From contig JAESUV010000032.1 in NCBI GenBank assembly GCA_016762975.1, forward strand, positions 5,308-12,075: a stretch of 6,768 nucleotides of DNA, written 5' to 3'. Each line of letters begins with the position of its first letter. Position 1 is the stretch's first letter. Shown here piece by piece: positions 1 to 5,263 of the stretch. This DNA comes from Gammaproteobacteria bacterium (lineage in GTDB: Bacteria > Pseudomonadota > Gammaproteobacteria > Pseudomonadales > Pseudohongiellaceae). The notes under the pieces were generated by a model. The model ran no database searches. It saw only the letters and a list, made by a program, of their open reading frames with translations, and had not been told where the DNA came from. The position numbers were made by a program, and so were the translations under genes.

Positions 1-239
1 TCTGCCAGTTCGCTTGGAAATTCGGCTGGAAAGGACAAGACATTGGTTGGCTTGTTCTTTCCTCGATAATCGTTATTTAGAGATTTTGAGCTCGCCTCAT
101 CAACGAAGCTGAGGCTGATGCTGCAAGGCTTGCTCTGCTGGGCGACCTGTAAGCCGCAGTTGAGCCAGTCTTCACATTGCTCGTTGGTAGGCACCCAATT
201 ACCCGCACAGCTATTACTAATGTTAACTGTCGCGGTCAT
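1..239 (-). CDS. ybeY: YbeY endoribonuclease / 16S rRNA maturation factor, N-terminal part (cut by window edge)
   Basis: The first 79 codons of YbeY are visible, and the gene continues beyond base 1. YbeY is a zinc-dependent single-strand endoribonuclease acting in 16S rRNA 3'-end maturation and ribosome quality control. The call rests on the family signature at residues 54-70, containing Leu-Asn-x-x-Tyr-Arg-Gly-Lys followed by Lys-Pro-Thr-Asn-Val-Leu-Ser-Phe-Pro, preceded by a Ser-Leu-Ser-Phe-Val-Asp strand. The zinc-binding HxxxHxxxxxH motif lies outside the window and cannot be checked. The ATG at 239 sits inside the end of ybeZ (17-nt overlap, different frame) behind a weak AGCAGG-like site, so translational coupling to ybeZ is likely. 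The ybeZ–ybeY order is the standard gammaproteobacterial arrangement, normally followed by corC and lnt. Confidence 0.93.
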   Translation of the reverse strand, partial: MTATVNISNSCAGNWVPTNEQCEDWLNCGLQVAQQSKPCSISLSFVDEASSKSLNNDYRGKNKPTNVLSFPAEFPSELA

Positions 240-1239
240 TGGCCTGCTGCGAATCTTTGCTGTTCAATGTAGATACGGAACTTCGATCGAACTCATCGTA
301 AGCTTCGACAATTCTTTGCACGAGGCGATGGCGTACTACATCCGTTGCCTCGAAATAGGTGAACCCGATTTCGTTGATGCCTTCTAGCACTTTGCTCACG
401 TGTATCAAGCCGGACCGCGTTCCTTTAGGTAGATCTATTTGCGTAACGTCGCCGGTTATTACCGCGGTGGAGCCAAACCCGATCCGGGTTAGAAACATCT
501 TCATCTGCGAGCAGGTGGTGTTTTGGCTCTCATCTAAAATGATGAATGAATTATTCAGTGTTCTACCGCGCATATAGGCCAGCGGAGCGACCTCAATGAC
601 ATTTTTCTCGATGAGTCTTGAGACCTTCTCGAAACCAAGCATTTCGTAAAGCGCATCGTAGAGGGGGCGTAGATACGGATCGATCTTCTGTGCTAAGTCT
701 CCGGGCAGGAAGCCTAACTTCTCACCCGCTTCCACTGCAGGGCGAACCAGAAGCACGCGACTTACCTCTTCTTTGAGAAGCGCTTCGACCGCGCAGGCGA
801 CGGCGAGGTAAGTCTTTCCAGTACCCGCTGGGCCGATGCCAAAATTGATGTCATGCTGATGGATGCTACGCACGTAATCGCACTGGTGCTTGCCGCGCGG
901 TTTTACCGAAGACTTTGGTGTCTTGATAAGTAACTGCTCGAACTCGTTGCCGTTTTTACCGGGCTCTGAAGGCAGTGTGTCTTGGAGAGCTAGGTGCACC
1001 AAATTTGGGTTCAGCAAATTGCCCTGAGACGTTGCTTGATAGAGAGTTTCAAGTATATATTCACCGTCAGCGGTCGCCAGTTCACTGCCCGAGATCTGAA
1101 AAATATTGCCACGCTGTTGAATACTAAGTGAAAAGTGGCCTTCTATCTGCTGTATGTGTTCATTTAGGCGCCCGCATAGGTTGGAGAGTCGCTGGGCGTT
1201 GTCTGGCATCAGAGTCAAACTGAGGGTGTGAGTTGTCAT
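223..1239 (-). CDS. ybeZ: YbeZ, PhoH-family ATPase
   Basis: A 338-residue PhoH-like P-loop ATPase, near the usual length for YbeZ. It is a cytoplasmic partner of YbeY in RNA metabolism; its exact biochemical role is still unsettled. Residues about 1-55 resemble the small KH-like N-terminal region of YbeZ (Asp-Asn-Ala-Gln-Arg-Leu-Ser-x-Leu-Cys-Gly). Walker A, Gly-Pro-Ala-Gly-Thr-Gly-Lys-Thr, is at 136-143. The PhoH-typical Arg-Pro-Ala-Val-Glu-Ala-Gly-Glu block is at 166-173. Walker B, Ile-Ile-Leu-Asp-Glu-Ser-Gln-Asn, is at 233-240. Ile-Thr-Gly-Asp is at 261-264 and Val-Val-Arg-His at 301-304. The last ~20 residues are Ser/Asp-rich and probably disordered. The ATG at 1239 is the first start after an in-frame stop and gives the normal N-terminus. 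The nearest purine-rich site (GAGG, 1257-1254) is about 14 nt away and within a predicted hairpin. Cotranscription with ybeY is near certain. Confidence 0.97.
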   Translation of the reverse strand: MTTHTLSLTLMPDNAQRLSNLCGRLNEHIQQIEGHFSLSIQQRGNIFQISGSELATADGEYILETLYQATSQGNLLNPNLVHLALQDTLPSEPGKNGNEFEQLLIKTPKSSVKPRGKHQCDYVRSIHQHDINFGIGPAGTGKTYLAVACAVEALLKEEVSRVLLVRPAVEAGEKLGFLPGDLAQKIDPYLRPLYDALYEMLGFEKVSRLIEKNVIEVAPLAYMRGRTLNNSFIILDESQNTTCSQMKMFLTRIGFGSTAVITGDVTQIDLPKGTRSGLIHVSKVLEGINEIGFTYFEATDVVRHRLVQRIVEAYDEFDRSSVSTLNSKDSQQANDRDS

Positions 1240-1243
1240 GCAG

Positions 1244-1259
1244 TTGAAGCTTACCTCAA
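1244..1259 (-). promoter_or_regulatory. Short hairpin over the ybeZ ribosome-binding region
   Basis: The ybeZ leader RNA can form a 6-bp stem (one G-U pair) with a four-base UAAG loop. It begins only four bases before the ATG. The left arm contains GAGG, the only SD-like sequence near this start. The base pairing is read directly from the sequence; a role in limiting or positioning ribosome entry is inference. Confidence 0.35.
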
Positions 1260-1280
1260 AGAAATAAGAGTGATGGAATC

Positions 1281-1308
1281 AGTATAGCAAGCAATGGATC
1301 GATCACAA
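1281..1308 (-). promoter_or_regulatory. Candidate sigma-70 promoter for ybeZ–ybeY
   Basis: Read on the minus strand, a TATACT -10 element (1286-1281, 5/6 to consensus) is preceded by TGC, making an extended -10. TTGTGA (1308-1303, 4/6) lies 16 bp upstream as the -35. It falls in the 73-nt miaB–ybeZ gap and predicts a transcript starting near 1274, about 35 nt before the ybeZ ATG. I see no convincing sigma-32 (CCCCAT-type) -10 here, although ybeZ operons are heat-shock linked in E. coli. Confidence 0.5.
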
Positions 1309-1312
1309 GATA

Positions 1313-2698
1313 CTAAATGTAGCCGAGCAGAGAGTTTGGTAGTGCATCGGTAATTGTACAGTTCGCAAAGTTGCCAATGAGGGACGCATCGTCACACTTG
1401 AAATTTACTACCCTGTTATTTTCAGTCCGCCCCTGTAGATCACCAGTGTGTTTTTTTGACTGACCGGTAACTAAGATTCGTTGCTCGCTACCAACCATAG
1501 CGGCACTGATTGCACTCGCCTGTTGAATGATCTGTGATTGCAGTGTTGCTAATCGGTGTTTCTTTTCCTGTGCAGGTACTAGGTCGACTAGATCAGCTGC
1601 AGGCGTTCCGGGTCTAGCGCTATAAATAAAACTGAACGAAGTATCGAAGCCTATTTCGATTATTAGCTTCATCGTGTCTTCGAAATCGGCGTTAGTCTCG
1701 CCAGGAAATCCGACTATAAAATCGGACGAGAGACTGATGTTTGGCCGAATGCTGCGAATCTTTCTGATGATCGACTTATACTCGAGTGCTGTGTGTCCGC
1801 GCTTCATGGCAGCCAAGATTCGATCTGAGCCACTCTGCACGGGAAGATGTAGATGACCTGCTAGCTCGGGAACCTGCCCGTAGACATCGATCAGGGAGCT
1901 CGAGAATTCGATCGGGTGCGATGTAGTAAAGCGAATTCGATCTATGCCTTCTATGCTGGATATGTACTGAATTAATGTGGCCAAGTCTACAATATTGCCT
2001 TCGTGACTTAGGCCGCGGTAGGCATTGGCATTCTGACCGAGAAGATTGATTTCTCGCACGCCCTGCTCTGCCAGATGGACCGCTTCCGCGAGCACATCGT
2101 CTAACGGTCGGCTGACTTCTTCTCCGCGAGTATAAGGTACGACGCAGAAGCTGCAGTATTTGCTGCAGCCTTCCATGATAGTAAGAAAGGCTTGGCAGGA
2201 GGAGGCGTCTGGCTGCGGTAGGTGGTCGAATTTCTCGATTTCAGGGAAGCTAATATCCACTATTGGCTTGCCGTTGCCGCTGGCATCCAGCATTGCGGGC
2301 AGTTTGTGCAGGGTCTGTGGGCCGAATATGACATCGACATAAGGTGCGCGTTTACCTATGGCAGCTCCTTCCTGGCTCGCCACGCAGCCACCGACAGCAA
2401 TTTTCAGATGAGGCTTCGTTTCCTTTAGGCTGCGCCATCGACCTAGTTGATGGAAAACCTTTTCTTGCGCCTTTTCGCGAATGGAGCAGGTGTTAAGCAG
2501 CAGTAAGTCAGCATCTGCGGGATCATCAACGAGCTCCGCGTTGTGTGTTTCCTTCAGGAGGTCGAGCATACGATTCGAATCGTACTCGTTCATCTGGCAG
2601 CCGTGGGTCTTAATGAAGACTTTCTTTGTCGCAGTTGTGGGGCTGTCGGTTATTTCCGTCGCTATTTTAGGCTGAGTGGCACTCTGTTCAGGTTTCAC
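1313..2698 (-). CDS. miaB: MiaB, tRNA-2-methylthio-N6-dimethylallyladenosine synthase
   Basis: A radical-SAM methylthiotransferase that converts i6A37 to ms2i6A37 in tRNAs reading UNN codons. It acts in the cytoplasm with two [4Fe-4S] clusters. All expected parts are visible in 461 residues. The N-terminal cluster ligands are Cys34 (Thr-His-Gly-Cys-Gln-Met-Asn), Cys71 (Asn-Thr-Cys-Ser-Ile-Arg) and Cys105 (Gly-Gly-Cys-Val-Ala). The radical-SAM CxxxCxxC is Cys178, Cys182 and Cys185. His-Leu-Pro-Val-Gln-Ser-Gly-Ser is at 284-291, Gly-Phe-Pro-Gly-Glu-Thr at 330-335, and a C-terminal TRAM domain covers about 398-460. The start is GTG at 2698: there is no ATG before the conserved core, and an in-frame TAA lies 13 codons upstream. 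This adds about 24 Thr/Ser-rich residues relative to E. coli MiaB. The SD is weak (GGAA, 6-7 nt away). It heads the operon with ybeZ and ybeY. Confidence 0.97.
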   Translation of the reverse strand: MKPEQSATQPKIATEITDSPTTATKKVFIKTHGCQMNEYDSNRMLDLLKETHNAELVDDPADADLLLLNTCSIREKAQEKVFHQLGRWRSLKETKPHLKIAVGGCVASQEGAAIGKRAPYVDVIFGPQTLHKLPAMLDASGNGKPIVDISFPEIEKFDHLPQPDASSCQAFLTIMEGCSKYCSFCVVPYTRGEEVSRPLDDVLAEAVHLAEQGVREINLLGQNANAYRGLSHEGNIVDLATLIQYISSIEGIDRIRFTTSHPIEFSSSLIDVYGQVPELAGHLHLPVQSGSDRILAAMKRGHTALEYKSIIRKIRSIRPNISLSSDFIVGFPGETNADFEDTMKLIIEIGFDTSFSFIYSARPGTPAADLVDLVPAQEKKHRLATLQSQIIQQASAISAAMVGSEQRILVTGQSKKHTGDLQGRTENNRVVNFKCDDASLIGNFANCTITDALPNSLLGYI

Positions 2699-2736
2699 AG
2701 TATTTCCGTGCAGTGGGCTATTTTCAAAGGAGGCGA

Positions 2737-2766
2737 ATTATAACAGCAAAAATCAGCAGTACTTAA
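2737..2766 (-). promoter_or_regulatory. Extended -10 promoter candidate for miaB
   Basis: A perfect TATAAT (2742-2737, minus strand) is preceded by TGT, giving an extended -10. The best -35 at 18 bp is TTAAGT (2766-2761), only 3/6 to consensus, which is typical of extended -10 promoters. Predicted transcription start is near 2730, with a leader of about 32 nt before the miaB GTG. This is a sequence match only. Confidence 0.55.
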
Positions 2767-2788
2767 CTACGATTTGACGCATAATGAC

Positions 2789-2818
2789 TTGAAATTCGAG
2801 CTTCTAGCCTGATATTAG
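2789..2818 (+). promoter_or_regulatory. Weak promoter candidate for the DUF1820–srkA direction
   Basis: TTGAAA (2789-2794, 5/6 to the -35 consensus) is followed after 18 bp by TATTAG (2813-2818, 4/6 to the -10). Initiation would fall near 2825, inside the longer GTG-initiated reading frame. That supports translation from the ATG at 2915 with a leader of about 90 nt. It lies some 20-50 bp from the oppositely oriented miaB promoter, so the two may influence each other. The match is modest. Confidence 0.33.
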
Positions 2819-2914
2819 GTGTACTCGCTAAAACATGCCCCTATGCAGACACTGAGGGCGCCTGAAGATGTTCCATTACAGCGCCGCCGTCCAAAGTATA
2901 AGAGATTGATAGTC

Positions 2915-3250
2915 ATGGGAAATTCCTCAGAACTTTACAAGATAACCTTCCTCAACAAGGGCAAGGTCTACGAAGTATTCGTGAAACAGGTCTATCAGAG
3001 TGATTTATATGGATTTGTCGAAATCGAAGACTATGTTTTCGACGAGCGTTCGCAGGTTGTTGTGGACCCGTCTGAAGAGAAGCTGAAGGCAGAGTTCAGT
3101 GGCGTGAAGAGAAGCTTTATCCCCATTCAGGCAATCATTCGAATCGACGAGGTCGAGAAGAGTGGTGTTAGCAAGATCTCGAGCGGCGATAACGTGTCCC
3201 CATTCCCCGTATCCATCGTGGGCAGTAAGGTAGATCGAAAAGATTCTTGA
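2915..3250 (+). CDS. DUF1820 family protein
   Basis: A 111-residue protein of the DUF1820 family; no function is established for the family that I know of. Family-like blocks are Tyr-Lys-Ile-Thr-Phe-Leu-Asn-Lys-Gly at 8-16, Gln-Ser-Asp-Leu-Tyr-Gly-Phe at 28-34, Val-Val-Asp-Pro-Ser-Glu-Glu-Lys-Leu-Lys-Ala at 49-59, and Arg-Ser-Phe-Ile-Pro followed by Arg-Ile-Asp-Glu-Val-Glu at 66-81. There is no signal peptide or membrane segment, so it is probably a soluble cytoplasmic protein. The frame is open back to a GTG at 2819, but the extra 32 residues are Arg/Pro-rich and do not look like the family, whose members begin just before the Tyr-Lys strand. ATG 2915 is therefore preferred, with a distant AAGAGA (2900-2905) as SD. 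Location opposite miaB recurs in Pseudomonas-type genomes (from memory), hinting at a link to RNA or translation. Confidence 0.88.
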   Translation: MGNSSELYKITFLNKGKVYEVFVKQVYQSDLYGFVEIEDYVFDERSQVVVDPSEEKLKAEFSGVKRSFIPIQAIIRIDEVEKSGVSKISSGDNVSPFPVSIVGSKVDRKDS

Positions 3251-3293
3251 GATTAACTTGCCGGCTTTATTACAGCGTTCTCCGATCAAATAC

Positions 3294-3311
3294 TCAGACA
3301 GTAGTCTCTGA
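3294..3311 (+). promoter_or_regulatory. Imperfect hairpin just before the srkA start
   Basis: TCAGAC and GTCTCTGA, separated by AGTA, can pair into a six-base-pair stem with a two-base bulge, ending four bases before the srkA ATG. It occupies the place where an SD would sit, and no good SD is visible. The stem is weak and could be chance. Confidence 0.2.
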
Positions 3312-3315
3312 ATAG

Positions 3316-4305
3316 ATGGAATCCTCTAGCCATCCCTATGCTGAGTTATCACCAGTTGCCGTTTTGGAAGCTGCAGAGAGTCTCGGCTATGAAACTGATG
3401 CACGCATTTTTCCCCTGAATAGTTATGAAAACCGTGTCTATCAAGTTGGGATTGTCGACAAACCCTCGATAATCATCAAGTTCTACCGTCCCGAACGCTG
3501 GAGTTCTGAGCAGATACTCGAAGAGCATAGCTATACTCAGGAACTGGTCGATTTAGAAATCCCAGTTGTGCCTCCGATTGATTTTGCGGATGGTGGAACG
3601 CTTCAGCAATTCAAAAATTTTCGCTTCTCGGTATTCGAGCAGCTTGTAGGACGCCCACCTGAACTAGATAATTTGGATAATCTGTTGGTCATGGGGCGTT
3701 TTGTCGGTCGCATCCATGCCGTTGGTGCGCTTCATGATTTTAAGCATCGGGTTGAACTCACTGCCGAGCGTTTCTGTGTGCAAAGTAGGCAGTTTCTTCT
3801 AGAGAATGATTTCCTTTCCCGCGATATGCGCCCAGCCTACGAAACCGTCTCCCAAGATCTGGTCGATAAGATTCAGCAGCGCTTCGCAGCCCATGGTGAA
3901 GTGCAAAAACTACGCATCCATGGAGACTGTCATCCGGGAAATGTGTTGTGGAAAGACGAGACTCCCAATTTTGTCGATTTCGATGACACCATGACCGGGC
4001 CGGCGATCCAAGATATATGGATGATGTTGTCCGGCGATCGCAATCAACAGCAGGCGCAATTGTTAGAGTTGGTTGAGGGCTATAACGAGTTTCATAATTT
4101 CAGGGCGTCAGAATTGGAATTAGTAGAATCCTTGCGCACGATGCGGTTGATGAACTACGCCGCTTGGTTGGCACGCCGTTGGGAAGACCCTGCATTTCCT
4201 ATGAGTTTTCCCTGGTTCAATACCGAGCGCTATTGGGCAGAGCACATAACGGAGCTGCGTGAGCAACTCTTTTTACTGGATGAACCAGCCCTGCGTCTCG
4301 TCTAA
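3316..4305 (+). CDS. srkA: SrkA/YihE stress-response serine/threonine protein kinase
   Basis: A 329-residue cytoplasmic kinase of the aminoglycoside-phosphotransferase-like (RdoA/YihE) fold, matching E. coli SrkA (328 residues) along its whole length. In E. coli it is Cpx-regulated and protects cells from stress-induced death. Shared blocks are Pro-Leu-Asn-Ser-Tyr-Glu-Asn-Arg-Val-Tyr-Gln at 33-43 and Ile-Lys-Phe-Tyr-Arg-Pro-Glu-Arg-Trp at 54-62 (Lys55 a likely ATP-contacting lysine). The catalytic loop His-Gly-Asp-Cys-His-Pro-Gly-Asn is at 202-209 (Asp204 catalytic). Val-Asp-Phe-Asp-Asp at 220-224 carries the metal-binding Asp, and Ala-Trp-Leu-Ala-Arg-Arg-Trp-x-Asp-Pro-Ala-Phe-Pro is near the C-terminus. 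The ATG at 3316 directly follows an in-frame TAG, so no longer start is possible; the SD is poor. It lies 65 nt after the DUF1820 gene with no terminator between them, so cotranscription is likely. Its stop overlaps the stop of the convergent apbE-like gene. Confidence 0.95.
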   Translation: MESSSHPYAELSPVAVLEAAESLGYETDARIFPLNSYENRVYQVGIVDKPSIIIKFYRPERWSSEQILEEHSYTQELVDLEIPVVPPIDFADGGTLQQFKNFRFSVFEQLVGRPPELDNLDNLLVMGRFVGRIHAVGALHDFKHRVELTAERFCVQSRQFLLENDFLSRDMRPAYETVSQDLVDKIQQRFAAHGEVQKLRIHGDCHPGNVLWKDETPNFVDFDDTMTGPAIQDIWMMLSGDRNQQQAQLLELVEGYNEFHNFRASELELVESLRTMRLMNYAAWLARRWEDPAFPMSFPWFNTERYWAEHITELREQLFLLDEPALRLV

Positions 4306-5213
4306 TTCTTTGCGTGTAGAGCAGCACTTCCAATTACCTCTTCGCTATCCATGTAAACGTAGGAAAGCCCCGAATCCTCCAACCAGGTTTTTGCCTCAAG
4401 CTCGTCCATTAGCATCGCTATCGTTGCTGCGGAGCCTGCGATGCTGCACAAATTTGCAGCAATGCTTACTGCGCGGAGACCATCAGAAGGCCAGCCTGTC
4501 ATAGGGTTTAAAATGTGGCTATAACGCAACCCTTCGTGCATGAAAAAGCGTTCATAGTCTCCGCTACTGGCGAGGCCCCCATCATCGAGGTTGATCTTGG
4601 CCATGATGCCAGCGTCAGAAATCGGGCTAGAGATGCCTACGGTCCAAGGTTTTCCCCTGGGCTGCGGTCCTATGACGCTGAAATCGCCGCCTAAATTCAC
4701 TAGGCCATGTTCGGCGCCTAAGCTACGCGCTAGGCGGGCGACGGAATCGGCCGCGTACTCTTTCACGATGCCTCCAAAATCTATCTGCATATCTCGCGGC
4801 AGGTGAATGTGGGAGTTTTTGCAGGATATCTTGTGTAGCCCGACAAGTGCACGAGCTGCGTTTATCTGTGACTGGCTGGGAACAAGTGCCTTCTTGAAAT
4901 CCCAAATTTCATTTAGTGCGCCAGCGGTTATATCAAACAGGCCATCGCTTTGTTCAAAGCAGTTCATCGCATGAGTGATGAGTGATTGAGTTTCGTCATC
5001 GATAGCTAAGCCGAGTTTGTTTCCCGCGGAGGCATTAATCTTGCTGAGGAAGCTGTCTTTTCGAAAGCGCGAGTATTTTTTTTCCAAGCGCGCCACTTCG
5101 TCGGTAAGCTGTTTGACAATATTTTTGGCACGGATGCGTGACGTATCAAATAGTTGAATCTCACAGAAGCTTCCCATGGCCTTGAATGAGAAATGCTTTA
5201 GCGTCGGGTTCAT
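4302..5213 (-). CDS. ApbE-family FAD:protein FMN transferase, no signal peptide
   Basis: ApbE enzymes transfer FMN from FAD to a Thr or Ser of target proteins, using Mg2+. Motifs in the 303 residues are Ala-Met-Gly-Ser near the N-terminus (12-15), Phe-Asp-Ile-Thr-Ala-Gly-Ala-Leu (93-100), Asp-Phe-Gly-Gly-Ile-Val-Lys-Glu-Tyr-Ala-Ala-Asp (145-156), Leu-Val-Asn-Leu-Gly-Gly-Asp (171-177), Ser-Gly-Asp-Tyr-Glu-Arg (217-222) and His-Ile-Leu-Asn-Pro-Met-Thr-Gly-Trp-Pro (233-242). Canonical ApbEs have Ala-Asp-x3-Thr near the C-terminus, binding Mg. Here residues 259-264 read Ala-Gly-Ser-Ala-Ala-Thr, so the Asp position is Gly260 while Thr264 is kept. There is no signal peptide or lipobox. The frame is open upstream for about 30 codons but contains no ATG, GTG or TTG, so a cytosolic product is expected. 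The SD is weak. It is the last gene of the cluster, 50 nt after the DUF3570 gene. Confidence 0.93.
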   Translation of the reverse strand: MNPTLKHFSFKAMGSFCEIQLFDTSRIRAKNIVKQLTDEVARLEKKYSRFRKDSFLSKINASAGNKLGLAIDDETQSLITHAMNCFEQSDGLFDITAGALNEIWDFKKALVPSQSQINAARALVGLHKISCKNSHIHLPRDMQIDFGGIVKEYAADSVARLARSLGAEHGLVNLGGDFSVIGPQPRGKPWTVGISSPISDAGIMAKINLDDGGLASSGDYERFFMHEGLRYSHILNPMTGWPSDGLRAVSIAANLCSIAGSAATIAMLMDELEAKTWLEDSGLSYVYMDSEEVIGSAALHAKN

Positions 5214-5263
5214 AGTCGAGTTTGGGTCTGATAGAAATGCATAACGGCTTAGGCAGACACCGC

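Noticed and set aside
118..387. Plus-strand open frame across the ybeY start and ybeZ end
   Set aside because: It lies antisense to two confidently identified, conserved genes, and its translation shows no recognisable family features.
2727..2734. AAAGGAGG on the plus strand (CCUCCUUU in the miaB leader)
   Set aside because: As a plus-strand SD it has no start codon within range; as an anti-SD mimic in the miaB leader it is only eight bases and probably chance.
2897..2902. TATAAG as a -10 element just before the DUF1820 ATG
   Set aside because: Transcription would begin only about six bases before the ATG, and the matching -35 is poor.
3005..3289. Minus-strand frame of 94 codons opposite the DUF1820 gene
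   Set aside because: It is antisense to a family-matching gene, with no SD and no recognisable motifs; best explained as a shadow frame.
3251..3315. Terminator between the DUF1820 gene and srkA
   Set aside because: I looked for a GC-rich stem followed by a T-run and found none; the only stem is a weak bulged one next to the srkA start.
5210..5242. Ten-codon frame upstream of apbE whose TGA overlaps the apbE ATG
   Set aside because: The ATGA overlap suggests coupling, but there is no convincing SD and the peptide has no features; it could easily arise by chance.
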